From NCBI GenBank assembly GCA_002366645.1, contig DFBM01000090.1:1-51376 (forward strand): a stretch of 51,376 nt of DNA. The letters run 5' to 3'. This stretch comes from Rhodobacterales bacterium UBA3080. Its GTDB lineage: Bacteria; Pseudomonadota; Alphaproteobacteria; Rhodobacterales; Rhodobacteraceae. The notes under the pieces were generated by a model. It did not search any database, was not told the origin of the DNA, and saw nothing but the letters and a program-made list of their open reading frames with translations. Below are positions 1-8,354 of the stretch, one piece after another (positions within the stretch are counted from its first letter, which is position 1; the number at the start of each line of letters is the position of its first letter). The translations under genes and the position numbers were made by a program.

Positions 1-79
1 GTGTGAAATCGTTGAACTTGAAAAATTGACCACAACCGAACGCGGCGAAGGCGGCTTTGGTTCTACGGGGAAAGCGTAA
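1..79 (+). CDS. dut: dUTP diphosphatase, C-terminal fragment
   Basis: Reading from base 2 gives 25 residues ending in RGEGGFGSTGKA and a TAA stop at 77-79. This glycine-rich tail matches motif V of trimeric dUTPases (RGxGGFGSTG), the flexible arm that closes over the active site of a neighbouring subunit. The enzyme hydrolyses dUTP to dUMP, keeping uracil out of DNA and supplying the dTMP precursor. Only the 3' end is in the window. The Rrf2-family gene begins one base after the stop, so the two may be co-transcribed. The call rests on a short but very characteristic motif. Confidence 0.85.
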   Translation, partial: CEIVELEKLTTTERGEGGFGSTGKA

Positions 80-80
80 C

Positions 81-530
81 ATGCTAAGAATGTCTCGCAA
101 AATCGTGCTGGCTCTCGAAGCCGTTCTCGATATTGCCTACAACGGTCGTCCTAATCCGGTTCAGTCGAAAGATATCACCGAGCGGCAGGGAATTCCGCAG
201 CGATATCTGGAGCAGGTTCTTCAGCAACTTGTTCGCGCCGGTGTTTTGAAAGGTGTCCGCGGCCCTCGCGGCGGCTACACCTTGGCGCGGGAACGGCGGC
301 GGATCACACTTGGCGACGTACTACGGGTCGTGAACCAGATGGAGAACGAGGAGGATTCGACCATATCCCGAGCCGCCCTTGGCGAGCAGATTATCAACCC
401 GATTTGGGAAGAAATGCAGGAAGACATCCTTAAACATTACGACGCGATCACAATGGAAGATCTATGTCGGGATGCAGAATCCAAAGGAATAAAGCGCGCA
501 GGCGAAGAAAAAGTCAGCTTCACTATTTAG
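81..530 (+). CDS. Rrf2-family transcriptional regulator, CymR-like
   Basis: A protein of 149 residues starting at ATG 81, preceded by the ribosome binding site GGGGAAAG. A TTG further upstream at 57 would run into dut and is less likely; ATG 90 (MSRK) is also possible. The N-terminal winged helix (SRKIVLALEAVLDIA, then RYLEQVLQQLVRAGVL and VRGPRGGYTLAR) is typical of the Rrf2 family. The protein has one cysteine, near the C-terminus, and lacks the three clustered cysteines with which IscR binds an Fe-S cluster. Together with the adjacent cysteine synthase gene, this suggests a CymR-type regulator of sulfur assimilation rather than an Fe-S sensor. In Gram-positive bacteria CymR acts in complex with CysK; whether that holds here is inference. 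Confidence 0.85.
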   Translation: MLRMSRKIVLALEAVLDIAYNGRPNPVQSKDITERQGIPQRYLEQVLQQLVRAGVLKGVRGPRGGYTLARERRRITLGDVLRVVNQMENEEDSTISRAALGEQIINPIWEEMQEDILKHYDAITMEDLCRDAESKGIKRAGEEKVSFTI

Positions 531-569
531 CGATCAACTCAGCAAGCCCTCTAGCGGGAAGAAGAAATA

Positions 570-583
570 CCTGTAAAATCAGG
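570..583. promoter_or_regulatory. inverted repeat upstream of cysK, possible operator
   Basis: The sequence CCTG-TAAAAT-CAGG is a short dyad in the 74-base gap between the Rrf2 gene and cysK, just upstream of the cysK ribosome binding site (AGGGAAG). Its position and AT-rich centre fit an operator for the neighbouring regulator. No experimentally known motif was matched, so the role is a guess from context. Confidence 0.3.
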
Positions 584-604
584 GTAAAACTAGGGAAGTT
601 ATAA

Positions 605-1555
605 ATGCCAACACCACCACGCGGATTAATCTATGACGATATCACCCAAACGATGGGCGGAACACCACTCGTGCGGCTTTCAAAGTTCGCCAAATCGATG
701 GGTGTGGATACCGAAATCTGCGGCAAGCTAGAGTTTTTCAATCCGATCGGATCGGTGAAAGATCGTATCGGTGTTGGAATGGTTGATGCGCTCGAGGCTT
801 CGGGCGTCTTGAAGCCGGGCGGAACGCTGATCGAACCGACCAGTGGCAACACTGGCATCGCGTTGGCTTTTGTCTGTGCCGCGCGCGGATATAACCTGAT
901 CCTGACCATGCCGGAAAACATGTCTGTCGAACGTCGTAAAATGCTGGCTTTGCTTGGTGCAAAACTGGAAATGACCGATGGCGCAAAAGGAATGAAGGGT
1001 GCTATTGATCGTGCTGAAGAAATGGTTGGCGAGATTGAAGGTGCGATCTTGCCCCAGCAATTCGAAAACCCTTCAAACCCTGCCATTCACGAAGTCACTA
1101 CAGCCGAAGAGATTTGGAAAGATACCGACGGCCAAGTAGATGTTTTCATTTCTGGCGTTGGCACCGGTGGGACCATTACCGGTGTTGGTAAAGTCCTGAA
1201 GCAACGTAATCCGAATGTGCAGATTGTGGCTGTTGAACCGGAAGACAGTCCCGTTCTTTCCGGCGGCATCGCTGGACCACACAAAATTCAGGGCATTGGC
1301 GCGGGGATTGTTCCCGGTGTGCTTGATGTAGATTTGATCGACGAGACCATAACTATCGGAAACGAGACGTCGTTCGAAATGGCGCGCGCTCTGGCCAGCG
1401 CCGAGGGTATTCCGGTTGGCATTTCGTCCGGCGCAGCACTTGCAGCAGCGGTGGAAATCAGCGAGCGGCCAGAAATGGCGGGTAAACGCATCGTCGTAAT
1501 TCTACCAAGCTTCGCCGAGCGCTACCTTTCCACTTCCTTGTTCGACGGCTTGTAA
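605..1555 (+). CDS. cysK: cysteine synthase A (O-acetylserine sulfhydrylase)
   Basis: A 316-residue fold-type II PLP enzyme that makes cysteine from O-acetylserine and sulfide. The PLP lysine lies in NPIGSVKDR (K52), and the substrate-binding loop TSGNTG is at residues 79-84. The phosphate-binding glycine loop GVGTGGT follows in the C-terminal half, and SSGAA matches the usual CysK C-terminal block. Length agrees with the family (about 310-325). The start at 605 has a good AGGGAAG ribosome binding site. It follows the Rrf2 regulator and is followed without any gap by a small membrane protein gene, suggesting one transcript. Confidence 0.93.
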   Translation: MPTPPRGLIYDDITQTMGGTPLVRLSKFAKSMGVDTEICGKLEFFNPIGSVKDRIGVGMVDALEASGVLKPGGTLIEPTSGNTGIALAFVCAARGYNLILTMPENMSVERRKMLALLGAKLEMTDGAKGMKGAIDRAEEMVGEIEGAILPQQFENPSNPAIHEVTTAEEIWKDTDGQVDVFISGVGTGGTITGVGKVLKQRNPNVQIVAVEPEDSPVLSGGIAGPHKIQGIGAGIVPGVLDVDLIDETITIGNETSFEMARALASAEGIPVGISSGAALAAAVEISERPEMAGKRIVVILPSFAERYLSTSLFDGL

Positions 1556-1852
1556 ATGCTGGACCGGCTTGCCTCTGGTGGGCTGATTACCGTTATCGTT
1601 ATTGTGCTGATGGCACTTGGATACGCGCGGGTATTAGATGCGCCACGACAGGTTTACATCGGCATTGCGGTAACTTTATTCATGACAATCATAGGCTCGC
1701 AATTTCTGCCCGAGGGGAATATCTTTCGCCAGCGAATAGCCGATAGTTTCGGCCTGTTCGGGCGTATCTTGTTATGGGTGTCACCGGTTATTGCTTATGT
1801 CCTGCTAATTGGATGGATCCGCCGCAAGGCTAAGGGTCCCGAGGGAAAATGA
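1556..1852 (+). CDS. small membrane protein of unknown function
   Basis: A 98-residue protein with three probable transmembrane helices (about residues 9-26, 32-50 and 66-88) and a short basic C-terminal tail. It begins on the base after the cysK stop codon and its own stop overlaps the next start (ATGA at 1849-1852), so it is translationally coupled on both sides. I do not recognise a family. The position between a cysteine synthase gene and a MoeB/ThiF-like gene hints at a sulfur-related role, but the sequence gives no direct support for that. Confidence 0.75.
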   Translation: MLDRLASGGLITVIVIVLMALGYARVLDAPRQVYIGIAVTLFMTIIGSQFLPEGNIFRQRIADSFGLFGRILLWVSPVIAYVLLIGWIRRKAKGPEGK

Positions 1853-2604
1853 TGGAACCAGAAGAGTTAGAACGTTACGCCCGCCACATTGTTTTGCGCG
1901 AGATCGGCGGCACCGGACAACAAAAGCTACGCAAAGCACGCGTTCTGGTGGTTGGGGCCGGAGGATTGGGGTCACCCGTGTTGATGTATCTCGCTGCGGC
2001 TGGTGTTGGAACGTTAGGGATAGTCGATGATGATATCGTCAGCTTGTCCAACCTGCAGCGGCAGGTTTTACATTCCACGCAAAACGTCAACATGCCAAAG
2101 GTTGTTTCGGCAGTGGAGGCGATCTCCCGCATAAATCCGCATGTTATGGTTACTCCGCACCAGACGCGGATTACCCGCGATAACGCCGCTGGAATTGTTA
2201 CCGAATACGATCTGGTGCTCGACGGATCCGATAATTTCGATACACGCTACCTCATGAACGAGATCTGCGTTTCTTTGGGAAAACCGCTAATTTCTGCGGC
2301 AATGAGCCAATGGGAAGGCCAGATAAGCATCTACGATTCCACGGAAAACGGTCCATGTTATGCCTGCGTTTTCCCTGAACGGCCAGCTGACGGCTTGGCC
2401 CCTTCCTGCTCCGAAGCCGGCGTAATGGGCGCACTGGCTGGTGTGATGGGTTCGATGATGGCAGGTGAAGCGATCAAATACATCACCGGCGCGGGTGAAA
2501 ATCTGCGCGGCGAGATGCTGATTTTCGACGCACTCTATGGTGAAACGCGGAAATTCAAATTGGCGAAAAATCCGGACTGCGCGGTTTGCGGCTCCAACGC
2601 TTAA
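1849..2604 (+). CDS. moeB: MoeB/ThiF/HesA-family sulfur-carrier adenylyltransferase
   Basis: A 251-residue E1-like enzyme. It activates the C-terminal glycine of a ubiquitin-fold sulfur carrier (MoaD or ThiS) with ATP. Visible features: the nucleotide loop GAGGLGS (36-42), the SNLQRQ stretch carrying the conserved arginine, the DGSDNFDTRY block, and two Cys-x-x-Cys pairs (C170/C173 and C244/C247) for structural zinc. There is no C-terminal rhodanese domain, so it is the short bacterial form. The sequence cannot say whether molybdopterin or thiamine synthesis is served. It overlaps the upstream gene by four bases and the convergent dehydrogenase gene by four bases at its end. Confidence 0.88.
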   Translation: MMEPEELERYARHIVLREIGGTGQQKLRKARVLVVGAGGLGSPVLMYLAAAGVGTLGIVDDDIVSLSNLQRQVLHSTQNVNMPKVVSAVEAISRINPHVMVTPHQTRITRDNAAGIVTEYDLVLDGSDNFDTRYLMNEICVSLGKPLISAAMSQWEGQISIYDSTENGPCYACVFPERPADGLAPSCSEAGVMGALAGVMGSMMAGEAIKYITGAGENLRGEMLIFDALYGETRKFKLAKNPDCAVCGSNA

Positions 2605-3587
2605 AGCATACTTGGCACAACCTGATCCGGCGGGCGGTGCCCGTCTGCAAAGGTTTTGATATTGATGATAACCTTCTCGCCCATCTCTATGCGCCCTTCT
2701 ACGGTTGCCGAACCCATGTGCGGCAGCAGCAAAACGTTGTCCAATCCTTTTAGTCGTGGATTGATATCATTGCCGTGTTCGAAAACATCAAGACCGGCCC
2801 CAGCCAATTCGCCAGAGCGCAACATTCTGGTCAACGCGTTTTCGTCAACGATTTCGCCACGGGCCGTGTTGATAATGAAGGAGGTTGGCTTCATCAGCTT
2901 CAAACGCCGCGCATTCAGCAAATGGAACGTCCCCGGAGTATGCGGACAATGAATCGACAAAATATCGACACGTGCCAACATTTGATCAAGACTTTCCCAA
3001 TAGGTCGCTTCTAACGCGGCTTCGGTATCAAGATGCAGTCGGCGACGGTTGTGGTAATGAACCTGCAATCCAAAAGCTTTCGCGCGTCGCGCCACCGCTT
3101 GGCCAATTCGACCCATTCCAAGAATTCCGAGCCGCTTTCCGGTAATCCGGTGCCCCATGAGCGCCGTAGGAGACCAGCCCTGCCACTCCCCTCTTTGCAT
3201 CAGAACGGTGCCTTCGCGCAGTCGGCGCGGAACAGCCAAAATCATTGCCATAGTCATATCGGCAGTGTCATCCGTTAAAACACCCGGGGTGTTAGAAACC
3301 ATGATTCCGCGCTGCAAGGCTGTTTGCACATCAATATGATCGAACCCTGCCCCATAGTTTGCGATCAACCGAAGGTTCTTGCCGGCGTGGGCCAGTAATT
3401 TTTGATCGATCACATCACCGAGGGTTGGCACCAGAATGTCTGCGCGCTTCACAGCATCCACAAGCGCAGCCGCATCCATCTTTTCATCGGTTTCGTTAAG
3501 CTCTACATCAAAAAGTTCCCGCATGCGCGTTTCTACCGGTTCCGGAAGGCGGCGGGTTACAATGACTTTCAACGGTGCGTTTGTCAT
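2601..3587 (-). CDS. D-2-hydroxyacid dehydrogenase, glyoxylate/hydroxypyruvate reductase-like
   Basis: A 328-residue NAD(P)-dependent enzyme of the D-isomer 2-hydroxyacid dehydrogenase family. The Rossmann motif is LGMGRIG (156-162). The catalytic arginine lies in NTARGE (R243), a glutamate follows at about 270 (GLDVFE), and the catalytic histidine is in LLPHMGSAT (H290). The block GHRITGKRLGILGMGRIG resembles glyoxylate/hydroxypyruvate reductases, so reduction of glyoxylate or hydroxypyruvate is the best guess; the true substrate is unknown. It converges on moeB with a four-base overlap and is divergent from the SH3-domain protein gene. Confidence 0.85.
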   Translation of the reverse strand: MTNAPLKVIVTRRLPEPVETRMRELFDVELNETDEKMDAAALVDAVKRADILVPTLGDVIDQKLLAHAGKNLRLIANYGAGFDHIDVQTALQRGIMVSNTPGVLTDDTADMTMAMILAVPRRLREGTVLMQRGEWQGWSPTALMGHRITGKRLGILGMGRIGQAVARRAKAFGLQVHYHNRRRLHLDTEAALEATYWESLDQMLARVDILSIHCPHTPGTFHLLNARRLKLMKPTSFIINTARGEIVDENALTRMLRSGELAGAGLDVFEHGNDINPRLKGLDNVLLLPHMGSATVEGRIEMGEKVIINIKTFADGHRPPDQVVPSML

Positions 3588-3651
3588 ATTGAATTTATGT
3601 CCTCGGCTTGAAAACTTTCTGTTAACATGCCAGCAAAGGAACGGCGGGGGA

Positions 3652-4230
3652 ATGGCAAAAATGTCAAACTCCGCGATACAGGCTAATTACGGGCGAATTA
3701 TTATGCAGAAACCCAGGCGGCATTTATTGCAAGCCTTCTCGGTAGCGATCCTACTATCATTGGCACCGCTGTCAGTATTCGGGCAGCAGGCTGCGGAGCC
3801 TTCGCTCGGGCAGGTCACTGATTTACCGTTGCCCAGATTTGTCAGCTTAAAAGTTACGAAAGCAAATGTTCGACGCGGGCCGAGCCAGTCGCACCGTATC
3901 GACTGGGTTTTCATGCATCGCGGCACACCATTGCAGATTACCGCCGAGTTTGAACATTGGCGGCGCGTGCGAGATCAGGACAATGTCGGCGGCTGGATCC
4001 ATTACTCGCTATTGAGCGGTCACCGGACCATAGTTATTCAAGGTCAGCGCATTCCTCTACATGCCGATCCGGATGAAACGTCGGCTACAGTTGCGCTGGC
4101 AGAAAAGGGTGTAATCGGTTCATTGGGCGCTTGCCTGCCAAATTGGTGCGAGATCGAAACCGGCGATTTCAAAGGCTGGGTAATGAAGTCTGAAATTTGG
4201 GGTGTTGGCGCAGCGGAAATTCGCGAATAA
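3652..4230 (+). CDS. exported protein with bacterial SH3-like domain
   Basis: Starting at ATG 3652 the protein has 192 residues; ATG 3703 would give 175 residues with a cleaner signal peptide (basic MQKPRRH, hydrophobic core, then VFGQQA as a likely signal peptidase site). ATG 3661 is also possible, and a purine-rich GGCGGGGG lies just upstream of both early starts. After the signal comes an SH3b-like domain (NVRRGPSQSHRIDWVFMHRG, then a HWRRVRD strand and GGWIHYSLLSG) and a second half ending in CEIETGDFKGWVMKS, so two SH3-like units are plausible. Such domains usually bind peptidoglycan or periplasmic partners. Its divergent neighbour is the hydroxyacid dehydrogenase. Confidence 0.75.
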   Translation: MAKMSNSAIQANYGRIIMQKPRRHLLQAFSVAILLSLAPLSVFGQQAAEPSLGQVTDLPLPRFVSLKVTKANVRRGPSQSHRIDWVFMHRGTPLQITAEFEHWRRVRDQDNVGGWIHYSLLSGHRTIVIQGQRIPLHADPDETSATVALAEKGVIGSLGACLPNWCEIETGDFKGWVMKSEIWGVGAAEIRE

Positions 4231-4331
4231 GGACCAACCGCGCTTTTTCCCCGCCACTCGACTATTGCCCGTATTTCATGACGGGAGTAGACTCTGCCCG
4301 GACTCGAATTTTTAATTTGGAGATTATTATC

Positions 4332-5792
4332 ATGAATAAACTAGTAGCCACTTTTACGGCCGTCGCAATTGCTGGAACCGCTAACTACGCGGTTGCGCAA
4401 AACCAATTGGAAACTACGCTCGATCTGGTTGTTCGTGGTATGATGGACGAAGGCTCAACCGTTTCCTACGACGAGCGGGTTATTGGTGACGACGGTAGTG
4501 TTGAGTATGTGAACCTCGTTATCTCGGCACCCGATGACGAAGTCACCTTCTCCACCGACTGGATCAAAGGCAGTCCGTCGGCATCCGATCCGGAAGTTGT
4601 CATCTTCACTGTCGCCGACGTTATCAACGTTTCCGGTATTGCCGAAGGTGTCGACTTTGCGTTCGACATAAAGTCCAGCGGGCTAGAACTTACGACCAAC
4701 GGTCTTCTGCGGGAAGCAATGAGCACGGCAGACGTTTCCGTGACCTTTGAGGCAGATTCATTCCTGGTTGATGGCGGCGACCCAGACAGCCCGGTTTTGC
4801 GGAAAATCTTCGCGGATATCGGCGAAGTCGACTTTGAAATTCTTGCGTCCCAAGAAAACATGTTTGTTGAAGGTAGTCTGAACACCGGTAAGTTCGATAT
4901 TGCCTATGATTATACTTTCGAAGGCCAAACGCAGCTTGTTGATCAATCAACTGAATCGGTCTCTGTTGCATTTGAATTCGATATTCCTGCCGACGAAGAA
5001 GATACCTTTGGGTATCTCGACGGTAGCAAATCGGCCAACTTCGAAATGTCGAGCGGGCCGAGCGAATTTGAATCCTCGATGGATGCGGATGGTGTTGTTC
5101 TAGATATGGCGGGAACTTCCGGCGCAAGCTCGATGATACTCACAATGATCGACGGTTCTTTGACATACGACGTATCCGCCGAAGGGTTTGATATGGTCGT
5201 AACTCCCGGCGCCGGCATGCCAATTCCACCAGTGGAAATCGGTATGGGCGAGATGGGAATGAAATTGATCATCCCTGCCGGTTCCGCCGACGCCCCTGCA
5301 GAGATGGTTGTCGACATACTGTTCGCGGATTTCGTGGTTGGCGAAGGCCTTTGGTCGATGATCGATCCGGACCAAACAATTTCGCGCGATCCAGCGCAAC
5401 TGGATATTGATCTTGAGGCGCTGGTGCAAATCGACGCCATGTCCGCAATCGTCAACGACGACCCGACGACTGCCGGAACGATCCACAGCCTTGATATCAA
5501 TCAGATCTTGCTATCTGTCGGTGGCGCATCCATTCAAGCCGACGGGGCTGCAACTTTTGACAACTCCGGTCCAATCCCAATGCCGCTCGGTTCGATTAAC
5601 ATCGAGTTGAATGGCATTTCAACACTGACGAACCAGCTAGTTGCGCTTGGTTTGCTCGACCAGATGCAAGCCGATATGGCCATGGGCATGATGATGGCGT
5701 TTGGAAAACCCGGAGCGAAAGTTGACCAGTTCATCTCCGAGATCACATTCTCGGAAAACGGGATTTTGGCGAATGGTCAACCGATCCAGTAA
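4332..5792 (+). CDS. DUF2125-like exported protein
   Basis: A 486-residue protein from ATG 4332 (GGAGATT upstream), with a signal peptide MNKLVATFTAVAIAGTANYAVAQ cleaved after the AVAQ region. The mature part is acidic, rich in beta-strand-like alternating sequence and repeated turns, has no cysteine and no membrane segment. The C-terminal third (DINQILLSVGGASIQADGA, later LNGISTLTNQLVALGLLDQM and a closing NGQPIQ) resembles the alphaproteobacterial DUF2125 family, whose function is unknown. A good terminator follows. It probably sits in the periplasm. The upstream gap (4231-4331) contains a CCCGT/ACGGG hairpin without a T-tract. Confidence 0.7.
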   Translation: MNKLVATFTAVAIAGTANYAVAQNQLETTLDLVVRGMMDEGSTVSYDERVIGDDGSVEYVNLVISAPDDEVTFSTDWIKGSPSASDPEVVIFTVADVINVSGIAEGVDFAFDIKSSGLELTTNGLLREAMSTADVSVTFEADSFLVDGGDPDSPVLRKIFADIGEVDFEILASQENMFVEGSLNTGKFDIAYDYTFEGQTQLVDQSTESVSVAFEFDIPADEEDTFGYLDGSKSANFEMSSGPSEFESSMDADGVVLDMAGTSGASSMILTMIDGSLTYDVSAEGFDMVVTPGAGMPIPPVEIGMGEMGMKLIIPAGSADAPAEMVVDILFADFVVGEGLWSMIDPDQTISRDPAQLDIDLEALVQIDAMSAIVNDDPTTAGTIHSLDINQILLSVGGASIQADGAATFDNSGPIPMPLGSINIELNGISTLTNQLVALGLLDQMQADMAMGMMMAFGKPGAKVDQFISEITFSENGILANGQPIQ

Positions 5793-5812
5793 GCCGGTTT
5801 AAAAAGAAACAG

Positions 5813-5845
5813 AGGCCCGCCGGATATTTCGGCGGGCCTTTTTTT
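5813..5845 (+). terminator. rho-independent terminator, probably bidirectional
   Basis: A ten-base GC-rich stem (AGGCCCGCCG pairing with CGGCGGGCCT) closes a short loop and is followed by a run of seven T on the plus strand. It ends the DUF2125 gene and overlaps the last codons of the convergent Smr gene, where the other strand also carries a T-rich tail. Confidence 0.9.
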
Positions 5846-6452
5846 ATCTGCTACGTCGCAAATAGACGTAATACGCCCCGCCCCCGCCGTGTTTGGCGTG
5901 TGCTGGTGTAATCTCTAAAATCATCGGTTTTAGATCCGCCCTACTCAGCCAATGCGGCAAGCTATGGCGCAAAATCCCCTGTCGGCTCGGCATAATGCCT
6001 TCTTCCTGTCGAGTTGAATTACCTTTACCGGTGATAACCAACGCCAGACGCTTACCGGCCGCGTGGCTACGGTGGATAAAGGCGGTAAGTTCGGAATGGG
6101 CTTCGGCGGCGGTCATGCCATGCAGGTCCAGACGCGCGTCTGGCCGCATCTTGCCTTTGCGAAGCCGTTCAAAATTCCGGCGGTCCATCTGGTTGCCCGG
6201 TTTTTCGCTGGCTTTCATAGGGTCCGGCGCAAGATTTATCGTTACATGCGCTTCCGGCGTGACACCCCGGATCCGCGTCAACGGCCGTATAACCGGGCGC
6301 GGCGGCTTTTGTGCCAACGGGGCGTGAACGGGGTCTGGCGCAAAATCCGGGGATTTGGTCGCAACTGGTCGCAGCGGAATAGTAGTTTCCGCAACCCTCG
6401 ACCAAACCTCGTGATCTTCCTCGCTTAGTTTCCCGCGTTTACGTCGTGCCAT
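5844..6452 (-). CDS. Smr-domain (MutS2 C-terminal-like) protein
   Basis: A 202-residue protein whose N-terminal half is basic and low-complexity and whose C-terminal half is an Smr domain: LDLHGMTAAEAHSEL, then LALVITGKGNS, SRQGILRHSLPHWL and a closing HGGGGAYYVYLRR. Smr domains are nucleases or nucleic-acid binders related to the C-terminus of MutS2. The role of stand-alone proteobacterial versions is not well established. It begins 11 bases after the Tim44-like gene ends, so the two are probably one transcript. Confidence 0.88.
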   Translation of the reverse strand: MARRKRGKLSEEDHEVWSRVAETTIPLRPVATKSPDFAPDPVHAPLAQKPPRPVIRPLTRIRGVTPEAHVTINLAPDPMKASEKPGNQMDRRNFERLRKGKMRPDARLDLHGMTAAEAHSELTAFIHRSHAAGKRLALVITGKGNSTRQEEGIMPSRQGILRHSLPHWLSRADLKPMILEITPAHAKHGGGGAYYVYLRRSR

Positions 6453-6463
6453 ATCAAAACAGC

Positions 6464-7126
6464 TTACGCCCCGGTTCCAACAAGAAGCCAGTTCGGATTG
6501 TCACCGCCCATAAGTCGCGCGAACGTCCAGAAATCCGACTGTTTTTTCACAGCCGTAGCGCTGCCTTCGACAACTTCGCCAGCTGCATCGCGAACCACCG
6601 ATGTCAGTTCACCAACGAATTTCATGGTGATATCAGCTTCGCTATTTTCTTCGTCGAAATGCGCTTCGATCAGTTTAACGCCGCTTACACCGACGAATGT
6701 CGCCTCTACCGAAAGCCCGCTGTCGGCGCGTGCCGTAATAACTGAAGCGAACGACTCGTAAACATCGGGTGCAAGATATTGCTCAAGGAACTCCAGATCG
6801 CCATTCTCGAAAGCCATCAGGATCATTTCGTAAGCCTGTCGCGCACCACGTGTGAATTCCGATACGTTAAAGCCGGGTTCAATACGCTTCATCGCCGCCA
6901 AGGCTTTACCTGAGTCACTTTCGATTTCGATATGATCGGAAATATCAAAATCCGTACCACCACCATCAATCACTTCAAACTTGCGCTTACTGTCCGAAGA
7001 TGCGGCTGGAGCTGGTTTCGTGGTATCTTCGAAACCATCACGCGTCCCAAGCACACTGCGAAGTCGCAGCACTAGAAAAACTGCAACACCTGCAAGAACT
7101 ATGATTTGAACCAACTGCGAACCCAT
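6464..7126 (-). CDS. Tim44/TimA-domain membrane-anchored protein
   Basis: A 220-residue protein from ATG at 7126, preceded by GAGAGG. A start 36 bases earlier is possible but lacks this site. One N-terminal transmembrane helix (QLVQIIVLAGVAVFLVLRL) is followed by an acidic linker and a Tim44-like lipid-associated domain (FTRGARQAYEMILMAFENGD, then FLEQYLAPDVYESFASVI and a WTFARLM near the end). Alphaproteobacterial TimA-like proteins are inner-membrane homologues of the mitochondrial import factor Tim44; their bacterial role is not settled. Divergent from fxsA and secB. Confidence 0.85.
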   Translation of the reverse strand: MGSQLVQIIVLAGVAVFLVLRLRSVLGTRDGFEDTTKPAPAASSDSKRKFEVIDGGGTDFDISDHIEIESDSGKALAAMKRIEPGFNVSEFTRGARQAYEMILMAFENGDLEFLEQYLAPDVYESFASVITARADSGLSVEATFVGVSGVKLIEAHFDEENSEADITMKFVGELTSVVRDAAGEVVEGSATAVKKQSDFWTFARLMGGDNPNWLLVGTGA

Positions 7127-7243
7127 CGGGACGACCTCTCGAAAAAAAATTTGGCCAAACATTGGTGTTTAACCTATTCGCTACCTATGTAAGCATTGTC
7201 TAGGATCAAGTCCATTGGTCCAACGTAACTTTGGAAAAGGCAT

Positions 7244-7732
7244 ATGTGGCTATTTTTTCTATTCGTAGCGGTTCCGATCATCGAGATTGGGTTGTTCATT
7301 CAGGTCGGCGGATTTCTAGGTCTTTGGCCGACGCTGGCAATTGTGGTTCTGACGGCATTCGTCGGGACGGCACTGATGCGCGCACAAGGCGTCGCGGCTT
7401 TGCAAAAACTACAGAAAAATATCGAATCTGGCGGTAATCCGACCGATCCTATAGCAAACGGCGCGTTTATTCTTGTTGCCGGCCTATTGTTGCTTACGCC
7501 GGGGTTCTTTACCGATGCAATCGGTTTTTCGTTGCTCATTCCACCGGTTCGCCAAGCCCTTATCCGCGCAGTCGCAGCCCGGTTGAAGTCGCGTGTCGAA
7601 ACATATGCCACTGGCTACCAATCCCAGACCAAATACGCCTCGGAAACGGTTCTCGAAGGCGATTTCGAGGTGGTTGAAGATAACGTAAACGGCAAGCCCG
7701 GCAATTCCGGATGGACAAGACCAGACGCTTGA
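7244..7732 (+). CDS. fxsA: FxsA-family membrane protein
   Basis: A 162-residue protein with the typical FxsA start (FLFVAVPIIEIGLFIQVGG), a second helix (LWPTLAIVVLTAFVGTALMR) and a third pair around GAFILVAGLLLLTPGFFTDAIG, then a hydrophilic tail. In E. coli, FxsA overexpression relieves exclusion of phage T7 by the F plasmid; its normal role is unknown. The start has a good AAAAGG site. It lies head to head with the Tim44-like gene and upstream of secB, an arrangement common in alphaproteobacteria. Confidence 0.9.
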   Translation: MWLFFLFVAVPIIEIGLFIQVGGFLGLWPTLAIVVLTAFVGTALMRAQGVAALQKLQKNIESGGNPTDPIANGAFILVAGLLLLTPGFFTDAIGFSLLIPPVRQALIRAVAARLKSRVETYATGYQSQTKYASETVLEGDFEVVEDNVNGKPGNSGWTRPDA

Positions 7733-7810
7733 ATCAAGCGATTGTTCCTCTCGTCCAGAAGTGATATTGCCATTCGCAGTAATTCAAACCCAATCAGGAA
7801 TTTCGTTCAA

Positions 7811-8308
7811 ATGGCAGAAGAGAATACAGACGCAGCAGAAGGCGCTGCCCCGCAGCAACCCCGCGTTCAGATCCTTAACCAATACATTCGCGATCTTTCG
7901 TTCGAAAACGTCGCCGTGCAAAATGGCAAAGTACCCGAAGGTAACACCGCTTTTGAAGTCCAGATCAGTCTGGATGCACGGAAACTGGGTGAAAACCAAT
8001 ATGAAGTCATTAACAAACTGAAAGTTAATGCGAGTTCGGGCGAAGATAAGATATTCATTCTGGAACTGGACTATGCCGGTCGTTTCGCCATTCAAAACAT
8101 ACCGAACGACCAATTGCACCCGTTCTTGATGGTCGAATGTCCACGTATGATATTCCCATACCTGCGTCGAGTTGTAGGCGATATCACGCGCGATGGTGGC
8201 TACCCGCCGCTAAACCTCGATAACATTGATTTCGTTGCGCTTTACCGCAATGAACTGGCGCGTATGGCGCAGGCACAGGAAGAAGCCAAAACCGCTACGG
8301 TTTCCTGA
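7811..8308 (+). CDS. secB: protein-export chaperone SecB
   Basis: A 165-residue protein from ATG 7811 (MAEENTDAAEGAAP). SecB is a cytoplasmic tetramer that keeps preproteins unfolded and passes them to SecA. Family blocks are clear: RVQILNQYIRDLSFEN, QISLDARKLGENQYEV, FILELDYAGRFAIQN, ECPRMIFPYLRRVVGDITRDGG and the FPPLNLD-like PPLNLDNIDF at the end. Length matches the family (about 155-170). An upstream in-frame ATG at 7742 would add a basic stretch not seen in SecB. A terminator follows directly. Confidence 0.95.
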   Translation: MAEENTDAAEGAAPQQPRVQILNQYIRDLSFENVAVQNGKVPEGNTAFEVQISLDARKLGENQYEVINKLKVNASSGEDKIFILELDYAGRFAIQNIPNDQLHPFLMVECPRMIFPYLRRVVGDITRDGGYPPLNLDNIDFVALYRNELARMAQAQEEAKTATVS

Positions 8309-8328
8309 TCTTCCCTAAATGCTCTACG

Positions 8329-8354
8329 AAGGCGGCTCTACGGCCGCCTTTTTT
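8329..8354 (+). terminator. rho-independent terminator after secB
   Basis: AAGGCGGC pairs with GCCGCCTT around the loop TCTACG, followed by TTTT, 20 bases after the secB stop. It abuts the stop codon of the convergent dnaQ gene. Confidence 0.88.
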
